Shown here piece by piece: positions 36,754-49,100 of a stretch of DNA of 64,000 nucleotides. This DNA is from Epiperipatus broadwayi (lineage: Eukaryota > Onychophora > Udeonychophora > Euonychophora > Peripatidae): NCBI GenBank assembly GCA_028023455.1, contig JAQFVV010000257.1, positions 744,001 to 808,000 of the forward strand. The letters are read 5' to 3'. The position numbers were made by a program, and so were the translations under genes. The stretch's first letter is position 1, and each line of letters opens with the position of its first letter. Under the pieces are notes generated by a model, which saw nothing but the letters and a program-made list of their open reading frames with translations, did no database searches and was not told the origin of the DNA.

Positions 36754-36987
36754 ATTTAGATTGCACTTTACGCAAATGACAATTGTGAATAAACTGGAAA
36801 AAATCATGCTTTGAAATCTCCAGAAAATGGTCATTATAAAATTTGCATAAATTTTACATAAACCACAGCTAAATTTCAGTTAAAAGTAGGCTATGATTAT
36901 GAAGACTCAAGGTCTCTGAAAGCGCTAAGCCATATAGCTTTTTAAGATTGAGACAAGCTTCACTTTTTTGTAAAGTGCAATCTAAAT
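36754..36987. mobile_element. Short inverted-repeat element (MITE-like, 234 bp)
   Basis: ATTTAGATTGCACTTTAC (36754-36771) is exactly inverted at 36970-36987. The interior has no coding capacity. A clear target-site duplication was not found; the flanks AAGTAT and TACTTA are themselves nearly inverted. The superfamily is therefore undetermined. Confidence 0.65.
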
Positions 36988-38129
36988 TACTTACTACTCA
37001 AAGGTGAAGTAGAAAACTAGTATTTTATTTAAATATATATTCTATACTTCTATTTAAAGATGAAAAAGTGTAAAAAAATGTCAATGGTTTATATAGCAGT
37101 TTGCCTATTGCTTGTTAGATTCTTAATATAATTTATTGCAGAATTTTATTAATAGGAGCTATTTAAGAATTTTAATGCTGCCTCCAGATAGATGAATCAT
37201 AGTTTAATTAGTTAGGTATTCAGTTATTGGATAAATAGTTATCCTAAATAAAAAAGTATTTTGTGATTAATCTAGTATAGATAGTTAACGTATTAAATAG
37301 CTTATTTTAGAACAAATGCTTTTCTAACATTTTTCAAAGATGTTACTGGAAACTGTAGTTTTTATTTGCTACTTTAATCTACTTTTATTACTAATATGGA
37401 GCATATTATTTTTTTTAAAAAACTTACAGTTGAGAATAGCTAAATTTCACAACTTTAATAATATGACATTTTACAATTTTAGTAATATTAAAAGTGTTAG
37501 CTGAGTTGGTTATAATCTGGAATTATGGAATAAAATTTACATAGGATTTTTTTATAGTTAATTTCAAAACAAATGACTCTTCCTTTAGAGGAGCAAAGAA
37601 CCAGAGTGCACCATTGATCAGGTTTGACACATTTTGAGAGTTCAGGTTTTAATATTTTGCATATCTGGCTTATCTTCAAATGAAAAAATCATTAGATATT
37701 CATTAGCCTATCAATTTTTGATATGTTCTATTTGAATGAAGGCTGGCTACCTGAAATAAAAATTCTAAGCTAGATTAAAAATTGCAAATTTTCATGTTTT
37801 ATTTACTCTGGATTTGAAATGCAGATATTAGACACAAGATGTACAACCATTTCTTTCCAAAACTCTTTATATGGAATTATCATATTATTAGTTGTCACAT
37901 GTAAATGAATATTGTCATTTTAATTCCAGAAGTGGAAAAAGTAATGATAGAAAAACTAAAAATAAAAAGTTAAAAAGAAACCAATTCATGAAACACAAGT
38001 ACATTTACATATATCATACAATGATTTAATGTATTTATATGACATCTAACAATGTTGTGCTTTAATTGCTTTTTTGCAGTGAACTTTACTTGGGAACTAC
38101 TAAATTAGCTGTAGGTAGTTATTAGTATT
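36988..38129. other. Non-coding stretch
   Basis: No gene or repeat was recognised; the minus-strand frame 37497-37679 has no known domain. Confidence 0.5.
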
Positions 38130-38480
38130 ACCTAATTTATTGTATAGATGTGAGGTTTGAACATCCTACTGATAGAAAGGCAATACAAAATATTCATTTA
38201 AGGTTATTATGCAAAATGTGAAAAAAAAAGAAGCAATGTTAAGATCATAAGGTTAATCAATATGATATTCAACTTATTGTAGAGTTCGCTGTTGTAAAAT
38301 TACATCTTCATTGGCTTGGACATATGAAACGAATAAACAATATTCGATTTTATAGCTTTCATGGGAGAGGTAGACCTCATTTATGCTATAAAGATTAAAA
38401 AATATTCTACAGAAATATAATATTAGTCGATCGTTTTCATTGGGAAGATATGGCAGAGGTTAGAATAAAAATACAACAGG
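38130..38480 (+). pseudogene. LINE reverse transcriptase C-terminal remnant
   Basis: Plus-strand traces read LLYRCEV (about 38136), then VEFAVVKLHLHWLGHMKRIN (about 38280-38340), HGRGRPHLCYKD (about 38360-38396) and FHWEDMAEV (about 38437-38460). This order (LYGCE, L.WLGH..R, GRGRP, W.D.A) is the conserved C-terminal region of many LINE RT proteins, RTE/CRE-like or other. Several stops interrupt it. The RT catalytic core is not visible upstream, so it is a 5'-truncated copy unrelated to the two large LINEs in this window. Confidence 0.7.
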
Positions 38481-39889
38481 GAACTACATTTCAGAAAGAA
38501 CAGTTTGCTGTAAATATTAAAAGACAAAATCGCAAAGTATCAAATTGAACAAAATAATGTAATGGATCAAAATGTTCTATATGCGGACATATTTGGATTT
38601 CACGATTTATTTGTATAGTTAGCGCAAAACTCATTTCTAGTATTAGTATTTTTAATTTTTGCCTTATTCTTTTTTTTTTCTGTTGAAGTTGGAATGCCAT
38701 ACTCATTTGCGAATGGCTGTTTTTGCTGATATAAATATTTAAATTCTTATCAAATAAATAAGAATTAAAATGCTAGTTTCTTTGTGATATTATTGATATT
38801 CATTTCACTGCTTTTGATGTTCTTTTTTCGATGTCAATATTTAATATAAATGTAAATTTTTAAAGATAAACAATTTAAAAAAAAAACATAAAAAAAAGCC
38901 ATTTTTAATTAGCCTTGTTTTTTAAAAATCTAAGTCTTTTTCTTATTGTATTTAAATATTTTTTTTGGTATATGTAGATTTTTGTCGTCAATAAACATGG
39001 AAGATTTCAAAGAAAGGTTTTTAATGTTTCTCCTTTCTGTGAAAAGAATTTGCAACTATCTCAGAAACAACTTTTGTCATTAAAAGCATTTAGCTGGAAG
39101 GCAAAATACTCCTGGGAACTTTACCAGGCTTGTTTTAATTGCATTCATAATCACATGTTTACTTCATGATGCTGTTTCTAGTTTAAAAATATATATATAT
39201 GCAGTATATATTTTTACCTTTTGAAGTGATTCCAGAATTTTATATTATTGTAAAAATTATCGATAAAAATAAATGATTATAACAATAATGGAAGTAATTA
39301 ATGACGTTACTAGTTATATAATAAATAATTGTGATAATTTTAATACTATACAAAGATGATTTATTTACTCATTATTTAAAAGCGGTAAATTTATATTTTA
39401 GTAGTTATAGCAACTATATTTGCAGACGTTTTGTTCTTTTGGCTTTAGAATCTCTTAGCAACAATCTTTGAAACTTTACCATCTTACATCAGAAATTATT
39501 AATAATTTGTTCACTTAACCCTAGATTTAATGCTTTTGATGTTTTGCATTGTCAGAATCAAAATATAATATTTTTTATTTAAATTTCAAAAGCAGTTATT
39601 CTATATTTGAATCTCTAAAATTTTTAGAGTAGGGGGCAAATAAATTCCTGAATGCGCATCTGTGTAATTTTGTTGAAGAATATTGAAAAGCCAGATAAGT
39701 CTTTGCAATACTTCCATTTTGTTAAGAACTTATGCCCATAAGTATGTATAGCGGATATATATTTTATGTAAAATTTTATTGTGAATAGTAGCACAACTTT
39801 TGATTAAACTTCAATTAAATATTAATTTCTGTACTATCCTATAGAGGGCGGTATAAATAATATTTAATTTATTTTATAAACAATTAAAT
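38481..39889. other. Non-coding AT-rich stretch
   Basis: No coding or mobile feature was recognised. The minus-strand frame 38491-38706 is a low-complexity translation. Confidence 0.5.
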
Positions 39890-41460
39890 GTCTCCTACCG
39901 TTATACTAATAATAAATAAAATAGAAAATCATATAATATTAAAACAATAGCTAAAAACCAAATTTATACTAAAACTCTCACGATCATGATTTCTTGTATT
40001 AATAAATAGGCATTCTGAGGTGAAAGTCAACTACATACAAACCATTCACATATATAAAATAGAAATAGTCTTTCCTTAAATCACTCTACAAACCATCCAT
40101 CGTTAATATCAAAGGAAGTTTTCATAAAATTAATGGCTTCAGATTAAGAAGGTTTATTATTTTCTTTGACTTTTCTTTTTAATTCATTTTTTTTTTTATT
40201 TATAAAAGATAACCTCTGCATTGTCAAATAATATTTTGTAATTTGTATTCAGTTTATGAATATACAAAATTGAGTTATAAAATACTTATTTTTAATTCTA
40301 CTCTTATGAATTTTAATTATATCATTTAGACATAATTTACTTTGACCTTATAAACTGTATGACAACTGCAAGGAATCTTATAAACTATTCAGGAATTCAT
40401 TAACCATTAATCAATTGCTTTGAACTCTTTAATAATGAATTTAAATCAAGTCCTTTCTTCCAAGCAACTTTCATACCATCAATAAATGACTATTCTTATA
40501 AATCATTTTATAAATTGATGACTTAAATGGTAAAAAAATAAACTCTTTATTTTCATAAATCTCTGGATATTTTTATTAAATATAATATTTCAGATAAATT
40601 CGTGATTATAATTCTATTCAATATAATATAATCAGAAGCAAATTGACTTCTTTATTGAATTTTTGTTATATGAATAAAAGGTTTAATAATTTTGAAATTA
40701 ATGCTTATATTCAAAGAAGTCAATTTGTTTCTGATTGTATTGAATTGAGTTATAATTATAGAAATATTATATTTAATAAAAATAGCTATAGATTTGATAT
40801 ATATATATATCTATCAAATCTATATATATATATATATATAATTAAATGTTATTGAGAATAAACTATTTTTTTACAGTTTAAGTCATCAATTTATAGATTG
40901 TTTTATAATAATAGTCATATATTGGGTGATATGAAAATTGCTTGGAAAAAATACCTTGAATTATAAATTTTTTATTAAATAGTTCAACATAGTCGATTGA
41001 GGGTAAATGTATTTAGTTGTCATAAAATATATATAGATTAAAAATAAATTAAGCCTTAAGATTAAAGTTAAAAATAGATACCATAACACAGTTTTGTATA
41101 TTCATGAAATGAATACAGGTTGTAAAATATTATTTCAATATGCAGCAGTTATCTTTTATGAAAAAAATAAATTAAAAAGAAGAATCAAAGTGACTCTAAT
41201 GATAAATCATCATGAACATAAGGCCATCAATTTCATGAATATTTCCTATGTTATTAAAGGTGGATGGCTTTTGAAGTGATTTGTAGAAAGGCTATTTTTG
41301 TTTTATATATGTGTGTGGTTTGCATCTAGTTGATTTTTACTTAAGAAAGTCTATTTTTCAATTGATGAAAGCATAGTCTTGATAGAATTTTAGTATACGT
41401 TTGTTTTTTAACTATGTGATTTTTTATTTTGTTTATAACCAATGTATACAGTAATATATG
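39890..41460. mobile_element. Penelope-like element palindrome, head to head
   Basis: Two decayed Penelope-like copies face away from each other. The left arm (about 39890-40653) reads on the minus strand and the right arm (about 40712-41460) on the plus strand, with a ~58-bp spacer. Both match the GIY-YIG region at 43500-44223. The right arm retains MYIHEMNTGCKILFQYAAVI (41094 on), equivalent to LYIHELNTGHRILFNNASVI in the intact frame. The centre is marked by CAAATTGACTTCTTT (40639) and AAAGAAGTCAATTTG (40713). A (TA)n tract near 40799-40842 is inserted in the right arm. Frames in both arms are broken. Confidence 0.8.
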
Positions 41461-42650
41461 AAACTGTATTCAAAGAAATTGTTTTTTATTACAAAATCTA
41501 ATTTGTGTGGGAATGAGGATATACTTAGAAGCTTTAAGTTATTTATCCATCTCACATATGAATTAATCCTTCCCTCACAACGATATGTTGTTTATATTAT
41601 TATAAATAAAAATAAAAACAACAATTTATTTAAAAAATACTTAGTATACAAACTGATTCATTTTGTTTTAGAGAATTTAGACATTTACAAAGGTATCAAG
41701 TATGATGTGACCTTGTAACAAATCTACAATTTCAAATTCTATTGCAATGAAAGCTGAATTTGATAATTTTTCTTATAACATTATTGTTCTTAAATAGTTT
41801 TTATTAAGATTTAACTTTGAAAATGATATTCACTTGAAACAAAGCTGATTGGAAGTATTAAATATATTTTTAAAGCTATGGATGTGAAAAAGTGATATTA
41901 AATCATCAAAGATCAAATATTGAAATAAACCAAGTCATGGCATATATTATTTATACATGCACTTTTAGCGATTTTTTTTTTTTAAAAATAATTCTGCTCT
42001 GTTAATATGTGATTCCCTATAGTAAGTTTAGGTTTAATTCACTGCAATATTTTACAAGTTCTTGTTCCTCAATAATTTTTCAAGTTATAGGGAAAACTTG
42101 AAATGTCGTTATGGTTTCTTAGAAGAATGAATTTTTTCTTAACAGAAGAGCTGTCTGTATCTTAAAGTGAAATAAAAAAATTGTCCTAAGACAGTCTGTA
42201 GGATTTTATGCTCTATCATCTTTATACTCTCAAACAAATTGTTTTTTTTTGATTTTATGTCAGTGAAGTGTCACATCATGGGAAAAGACAGAATTAAAAT
42301 TAATAGAGCTGGAAAATGTTTGAACAGAGATAATTAATTTATTAAAAGATTCTTTATGGTGCAAATTTTTGACATACTGTTGTAGGAATCTGGCACTTTT
42401 GATTTTGAAGAAATTTACTTACAGTGTTGATTTTTAAAAAAAATTTTTATATTATATGATAATAATACAAATTTGTAGGAATTAAATTTGGAAGCCAAAA
42501 AATGTTGTCGATGTTTTGTATATGTATTCCTTGAGTCATCATTTGATAAATGAAATTAGGCATCACATACCTTTTCTAAATTAAATTTAAATGGTTTCAG
42601 TGATAAAAACAATTTAGGACTATATCTTTTTAAGAAACTTTAATGCTACA
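41461..42650. other. Non-coding stretch between repeats
   Basis: No gene was recognised. The plus-strand frame 41458-41718 (86 codons) directly follows the Penelope right arm but shows no domain. Confidence 0.45.
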
Positions 42651-43129
42651 TTGTATTTTTATATTGGACTATTTCCATCATTTAATATATGTATTGAATG
42701 TCTTTAGAAAAATTTAACTTTATTCAAATATTCCAAATACATTCAATTGTGTTAGTAATAACACATTAAACAGGTTAGTATATTCACAATGTTTCAAGAG
42801 GTATTAGTCTCCCCTCTTCTTCAGGTATTATTGACCTGACCAATGACAGTACTAGCATGGAACTTGAACCTGGGTCCTCAAATTCTTGAGTTTTGTATTT
42901 TAAGGTAACACTCTAATCATCTGAGCCATTTAAAATTCAAAACTCAAGAATCTAAGGACTCAGGGTCGAATCCCATGCTAGTACTGTCACTGTTCAGACC
43001 AGAAACACCTGTTTGATGTGCTATTACTAACAATTGAATGTATTTGGAATATTTAAATAAAGTTACATTTTTCTGAAGACATTCAATACATATATTATAT
43101 GATGGAAATAGTCCAATATAAAAATACAA
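42651..43129. repeat. SINE-derived palindrome (~480 bp)
   Basis: The left arm (42651-42895) and right arm (42938-43129) are inverted copies around a 42-bp spacer. TTTTTATATTGGACTATTTC pairs with GAAATAGTCCAATATAAAAA at the outer ends and ATTCTTGAGTTTTG with CAAAACTCAAGAAT at the centre. The left arm holds ~55 extra bp (about 42779-42833) absent from the right. The minus strand of the left arm plus spacer contains a tRNA-like head: TGGCTCAGATGATTAGAG (A box) and GGTTCAAGTTCC (B box). Two SINE copies in inverted orientation, or an inverted duplication, are likely. Confidence 0.8.
42845..42932 (-). repeat. tRNA-like SINE head
   Basis: On the minus strand, ATGGCTCAGATGATTAGAGT (A-box region) is followed about 45 bp later by CCAGGTTCAAGTTCC (B box). 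The spacing and sequences fit an RNA polymerase III internal promoter of a tRNA-derived SINE. The anticodon arm is degenerate, so it is not a functional tRNA. Confidence 0.6.
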
Positions 43130-43499
43130 CTAGAACACCATCACCACAAACCTTCATGAAAACTCTAATGGTATATGATTAAAAAAAATGCATATAATTC
43201 TTGGACATTAGTAAAAAAAACAAAACATTTAATTTGTTGCTTTGAAAGCATCACTAACAACTAACTTTAAATTGTTCACTGTTCAATAGGAAAAGACATT
43301 ACAAGAGCATTGAAATTCAAGATTTGATATTGCAAACCAGTATTTTTACTTCTTATATTTAATTAATTTTCATTATGTTGTCTTCGTAAGTAAGATATGT
43401 ATGTTTAAGTTTTCTGTAACTCATTTACTAAAAAAATAAATAAACCTTCCTCTATAGTGTTTTATATTGGACAGTATAAAATAAAATGTTTTTTCACTT
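43130..43499. other. Non-coding gap
   Basis: AT-rich sequence between the SINE palindrome and the 3' end of the Penelope-like copy. Nothing was recognised. Confidence 0.5.
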
Positions 43500-44400
43500 T
43501 CATATTATATATATATATAACCAAAACTGCCTAACACTATACTAGCAAAAATAAAAATGCAAAATCATAAAACAATACAATACTAGATCAAATCCAAAAT
43601 TTTACCAAAATCCTTACAAAACCATGGTTTCATCTACTACAAATAGATCTTCTCAAGTGAAAATCAAACTAAAGGAAATAATGTATATATATATAAACAT
43701 TCCTCATAATTCATTTCAGACTCTGCCTCCCCTTAATATCAAAAGAAGTCTTCATAAGACTGATAGCCTCAGAATCAAGAAGTTTTATCATCAAAGTCTC
43801 ATTTATTCTTTTTAACTCATTCATTTCATAAAAAATAACCGAAGCATTGTTAAACAATATTCTATGACCTGTATTCAATTCATGAATATATAAAGCTGAG
43901 TTAAGATACCTATGTTTAACTCTATTCATATGAATCTTAATCCTTTCATTAAGGCTAAATTTATTCTGGCCTACATAGAACTTACCACAACCACATAGAA
44001 TCTTATAAACAATACCAGGAATAGACCTACTATCAATAGACTGTTTTGAAATATTAAGTAATGTATTCAAATCAGAACCTTTCTTCCATGTAACCTTCAT
44101 TCCACCTAACAAATGACTATTCTTATAAACCAAATTATATATTGAGGGTGTAGGCCTCGATATATAATGACATTGAGTAAGATTTACTGCTTTAAAAATA
44201 AATGATCCTTGTTTGAATGACATAATTTAGATAAATAATACATTATGACACTATAATATATATATATATGGAAGATTTCATTTAATAAAATATACTTAAG
44301 ATTTGATCCCCTCCTTTTCTGCTATTTAAAATAATTCAATCCCACCATCATGGATTTTACAACAACTGAATATTTAAGCTTATGATATTTTAAGAGTATG
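43500..44400 (-). mobile_element. Penelope-like element, 5'-truncated copy
   Basis: A minus-strand copy with the GIY-YIG endonuclease end and 3' flank. Its 3' flank (43500-43710) matches the 39890-40080 outer end of the palindrome, and its 5' flank (44224-44400) matches 4026-4250. The reverse transcriptase domain expected upstream of GIY-YIG in canonical Penelope-like elements is not present. What precedes the ORF is instead a sequence shared between copies, suggesting a truncated or chimeric lineage. Confidence 0.8.
43711..44223 (-). CDS. Penelope-type GIY-YIG endonuclease fragment (170 aa)
   Basis: This is the longest uninterrupted endonuclease frame in the window. It carries a GIY-YIG nuclease domain: GIVYKI (residues 70-75), FYVGQ (82-86), the conserved Arg of LNERIKIH (Arg94) and the likely catalytic Glu of INETLMI (Glu142). 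CGCG (77-80) is a Cys-containing insert typical of Penelope-like elements. Canonical Penelope proteins have an RT domain N-terminal to this nuclease. Here the first ~60 residues look like the RT-to-endonuclease linker and no RT is found upstream. The ATG at 44223 may be fortuitous. The second Tyr-Ile-Gly motif reads Tyr-Val-Gly, within family variation. The open frame could be by chance or recent insertion; expression is unproven. Confidence 0.7.
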   Translation of the reverse strand: MSFKQGSFIFKAVNLTQCHYISRPTPSIYNLVYKNSHLLGGMKVTWKKGSDLNTLLNISKQSIDSRSIPGIVYKILCGCGKFYVGQNKFSLNERIKIHMNRVKHRYLNSALYIHELNTGHRILFNNASVIFYEMNELKRINETLMIKLLDSEAISLMKTSFDIKGRQSLK

Positions 44401-44797
44401 GAGAAAGAAAATAACTAGCAGTTATATATAGAAAACAATAAGGCACTCTTTCAGAATTAAATAAATAATATTTTAGACAATTTCAGAGCATTAATTAATT
44501 TGAGTTCTGGATTTACCCCAGGTAGAGTCCAGAGTTAAACAAATAACAAAATTTTATGCTAAAACATAAACAAAATGTTGACTCGTAAAAACAATCTGGT
44601 GAGCATACTAATTAATAATACATTATATCATGAGGGGATGTTACTAACCTTGATTCACTGAGGTTTACTTAAAAAAAGAAAAAAAAGATTTTAAAAATTC
44701 AACTCATCAGACTGCTTGAGATTGGCATATTAATAATAAAAGCATATATATATATATAACTACAACCATTAAATGTCTGTATTTTTAAATTATATAA

Positions 44798-45083
44798 TAA
44801 TAATTCAAACAAATATATTTAACACAGTATTCAAAATTAAATAATATATTCTTTACCAGAAGTACTTTCAATTGTTTCACTGACAATCTTTATCAACTGT
44901 TAATACAAACGTACAAAAATAAATTTGAATAGATTGAATGATGGGTAATGCAAGTTTTTATTTTTTGTACGTTTGTGTTAACAGTTGATAAAGATTGTCA
45001 GTGAAACAATTGAAAGTACTTCTGGTAAAGAATATATTATTTAATTTTGAATACTGTGTTAAATATATTTGTTTGAATTATTA
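44798..45083. repeat. Near-perfect foldback (126-bp arms)
   Basis: The left arm 44798-44923 and right arm 44957-45083 are inverted with only about two differences seen; the spacer is 33 bp (44924-44956). Examples: CTTTACCAGAAGTACTTTCA pairs with TGAAAGTACTTCTGGTAAAG, and ATAAAGATTGTCAGTGAAAC is conserved in the right arm. It is absent from family 1 copy A, so it arrived as an insertion. The arm identity implies recent origin or ongoing arm correction. A transcript across it would form a long double-stranded hairpin. Confidence 0.9.
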
Positions 45084-45112
45084 ATATATATATATATATA
45101 TATATTTATTAT

Positions 45113-45176
45113 ATATGTATTTATTATTTGATTATATATATATATATATATATATAATCAAATAATAAATACATAT
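45113..45176. repeat. Perfect 64-bp TA-centred palindrome
   Basis: ATATGTATTTATTATTTGAT reads into (TA)n and back out as ATCAAATAATAAATACATAT, giving 32-bp perfect arms. It is adjacent to the larger foldback and lies within the same insertion in family 1 copy B. Confidence 0.9.
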
Positions 45177-46140
45177 AAATAAATGACCACACCAAAGTTA
45201 AAGAAAGTTAGAGCATACAAGATAGGATTAAATTTATAGAAATTATTGAAGAGCAAATTACATTTACATATTAGAAAAAAAGGCAAAGTTAAATAATACA
45301 TGAGAAATCTTGATAGTAGGGTTTGAGATTAGTTAGGCTAGCTAGATTTAGTTTCAATGGTGGTGATTTGAAAATAGTTTACCTTGCATCATTTCAAGAG
45401 TCCAATTTAAAACATCCAGGCATGTGCATGGCAATTGACAGGATCATGAAGTTTTTCAATGGCAGCAAGTTTTTATTTAGCATTCCAGAGTTTTTTATTT
45501 CAAGCTTTTCTTTATTTCATGATAGCAGCAAGATGGTGCATTAGTGGCAGGAAAAATGACCCACAAGGGTCAGAAAGGTGGTGAACTTACTACTACATCA
45601 TTTTAAGTTTCACAGCAACATGTGATATGTTAACAATACAGTTCTGTCAATAGTAGCTATTCTGTTGGGTATTTAAAATCAGGCCATTTTATATACTGCT
45701 CAGGTATTTCTGCAATACTTTTAATTTCTTAATTCTAGCTCTAAATCTAATCTCGATCTGAAAAAATTTTTTTACTTTTTTCCCCCATTGTTTTTGAAGA
45801 TGCAATCATAAGATAATGTCGAAAATTAATTCAAATCTATTTCCAGATTAGAAATGGATTTGACAAAATGTTTATACAAAAGTAAAATCTTTAATCTTAA
45901 TCCTATTTTATTTTAAGTAAAAACTTTAATTAAAAATTCTTTCCCAAGATTAAAAAAATATATTTCCAACCCTTTAATTATTTTTGGACAATTAAAGGCT
46001 GCATCTTCCATCTTGGATTTTATAAAAATATACAGTTTAATAGGAAAAACAATTTAAAAAGAAAAAGTTTTAAAATGATGTATAATAAAAGATTAAAAAA
46101 AAATCAATATTTTGTTAGTGTGTTTGCTCCCATATATATA

Positions 46141-49100
46141 TATATTCTAACCTAACGAAGGCGACCAAGACTTCACTTCTACGAAAGAGAATTCGGAAAG
46201 CCCAATCGCTTCTGTCTATGATTCGGGTAGCAAACCCTATATTTTTTTATCTAATATAGCTCGACGTTTGGTTAGTTATAATAATTCAGCTACAGCGATA
46301 TGCAGTTCAGACAGAGATAGAATAAAAAAAAATTATCATTAATAAAATAAATTTAAAAAAAAAAAAAACTAACATTCTTTCTCTATCCAAAACACATTCT
46401 CTGAGCTGTAAGTACTTGCACTGTTCGACAATGATGATGATGATTTCATGTCATTGTTAATATTACTGACTAAAACAAAACATTTATTAATTTGCCAATA
46501 TGATCTCAATATTTTATTATTATACAATCAGAAGTTTCAATCTCTTAAGCCATGCCATGCTTGTCATATTGATCATAATGAATCAATTCTTAATGTAAGA
46601 GCACTTATAATAATGACACTAATCTCAGGGTTCTCTGTTATTTTTAAAGAAAAATGCTCGGCAGTATTGTGTTGTCGCATATGACTGACATTCTGGTCAG
46701 CTATAGGAAACATTTACCTTATTTAAATTCCAGGTGTCTTCATCCACATATCAACTATTATAATATTTAACGAGATGATAACCATATTCAATAACAACGC
46801 ATAATTTTGAATAATACAGCTATTTTATCCAGAATCTCAGTCGGAATGATGAAAAGACAAGGGTGCTTTTGTGTCCTTCCATCATCCATGACAACACAAT
46901 AATTTAACTAAGATTTATTACTTAGACACTTCACTTAAATGTGTGTGGAACAATGTGCAACCAAAACCTACTAGTTTGGGAATAAAATGATTTTACACAC
47001 ACATAAAATAAAATGTCTTGGTCTGAAGTTTCCAATTCCATAAATAATTCTTATTAAATTAAAATATACTGAAATATTCTGATTTGCTTACAATTGTCTA
47101 TCTGGTGTATTGAATTTAAGATTTCATAAATGATTTTGGACTCAAGAACGTATTGCAAGTATTATGCAAATACACTTTTATTTAGCACACAAGAAAAATG
47201 ACTTAAAACAACTTGTAACAAGACTATAATTTATTATTAAATTTTAACAAGATTATAATTTATTATTACAGTTTAACAAAACTATCCTTTATGATTAACA
47301 TAATAAACAAACATATACAATTTATTCGATCCCATATGGATAAAACAAAATATAACTAACAGTAATTCATGTATACTTTTAGACCTGGATTCGAACTACT
47401 TCTTCATCTTCTTTTTACATTTATGCAAATTGAATATAACAAAATAAATATTATTATCGATACATCAACTCATCCGTTTAGTGTATCTTATATGAACGGT
47501 TACTTACTTTATTAATTAACTATTTGTTTTAAAATACAAATAATCTGATTCTAGGCAATGCGTACAAACGATTTTTATTATCATATCTTTAACTAAATGA
47601 TAGTTTTTATTTAGATAACTTATTATAATTTATGGGTTATTTATCAGAAGTTACACTTATTATTTTAATGTTTACCTTAATAACAACTGAAGTTGTTATA
47701 CACACTGCTTTTCTCAGTATAAGTTATATTGTGAGTGCTACTTAATCATTAACCCGAATTAAACCTAGTATTTGAACCCTCCATTGGCAAATAAAAATTT
47801 CTAAATCACGCAATTTTAAACTTACTCTCTCCATTGACTTACGTGTGGATTACCAGCACTATTCCGTCGCACAATCCAGACATTGATCATATATACTAGC
47901 ACGCTATTTTTACTAAATGGATCTTGAGGAATTAACCACCAATATACCCGTTATCTTGCCATAACTTTCTAAACAAAACACAATATTCAACACCTTCCGT
48001 GGTGGAATTATCTCTATTTTCTCATGAGGAATATGGAATAACACCGAAGGTCTGTAGAGTTAACTACTACATTAAAATAGTTTGGTGGGTCCTTGCCTCT
48101 TACTTGGGCATAATAGGAACACACACCAAATATAATCCTCTCCTGGGATTTTAACGAATGAAATACACTAAATACGATATAAATTACTGATCGTCCTAAC
48201 TCTGAGAGGCGATCACTTGGGTTATAAACATACCCAAATACTAGATTTATCTATTCCCCTCATGGAAAATAAAGCTTTTGGGGAGATCAATTTTCATCCC
48301 ACAAAATAGATACATTACAATTATTACTAATGCGAATATTAATCATATACTGATGCTATATCGGGGCAAGACAAGCAAATACACTAATTACACTAAATTT
48401 ATGTTCCGGGGTATACTTAGATCAATGTCTGAAATCAATGGATAACACAGAATAAACCATAATAATTTTCACCTTTGCCAAAGAAACATTCAACAAGTAA
48501 TTGGTGGTCTAGTATCTTGAACTTAATTAAGTGAATGCATTAATAAAGAATAATTGGGAATAAGTTCCGCAATTAACATAGTATAAATTTGTTTCAAACT
48601 TTAAATAAGCAATATCCTGTATAGCACTTCTCTTTAATTACTTCTGATAATTTTAACTAGATATTTTACCTATTAAGTATCTAAATTTTTCTACTTTTAT
48701 GCATCTAACATATAAATTTATACCCATAATTGCATATCATAAGTAAACACATTTTATAAAAAAAAAATTTTCCATGTCAAATATAAATTTAACCTAGAAT
48801 AATTACAGGAAAACATACCTTTATGATTACAAGGTCATTTAAATACTACTTGACTATACAGCCTTTAACCTGTTGATAAAAAAAAATACACATAATTTTA
48901 CAAATTAGTAAAAAAAAATCATTACTTAACAAGTGCTTATTATCTCACTAGAAAAATGTTTTTCCATTGGGCAATTTATCTAGATGAAGAACTTGATCCA
49001 TTCGTAGTTCACGAAGCAAATTTAAAATAAGAAACACATTTTATTATTTCATTTATATAAAAGTTGCCTCCATTCTGGTGCAATTAATAAATTAGGCAAA

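Larger units (their letters stand above)
44444..46140. mobile_element. Repeat family 1, copy B (first part)
   Basis: This part is collinear with 10456-11650. Shared text includes CACTCTTTCAGAATTAAATA, GCTTGAGATTGGCATATTAA, GAAAGTTAGAGCATA, TTTAGCATTCCAGAGTTTTT and CATCTTCCATCTTGGATTTT. Two interruptions relative to copy A: a foldback at about 44740-45185, and a break at 46140 inside a TA run after which the family resumes at 50733. The plus-strand frame 45323-45544 lies in this repeat and is not a credible gene. Confidence 0.75.

Noticed and set aside
46145-46160. CTAACCTAACG as insect-type telomeric repeat
   Set aside because: Only two CCTAA units are present; better explained as a possible element end.
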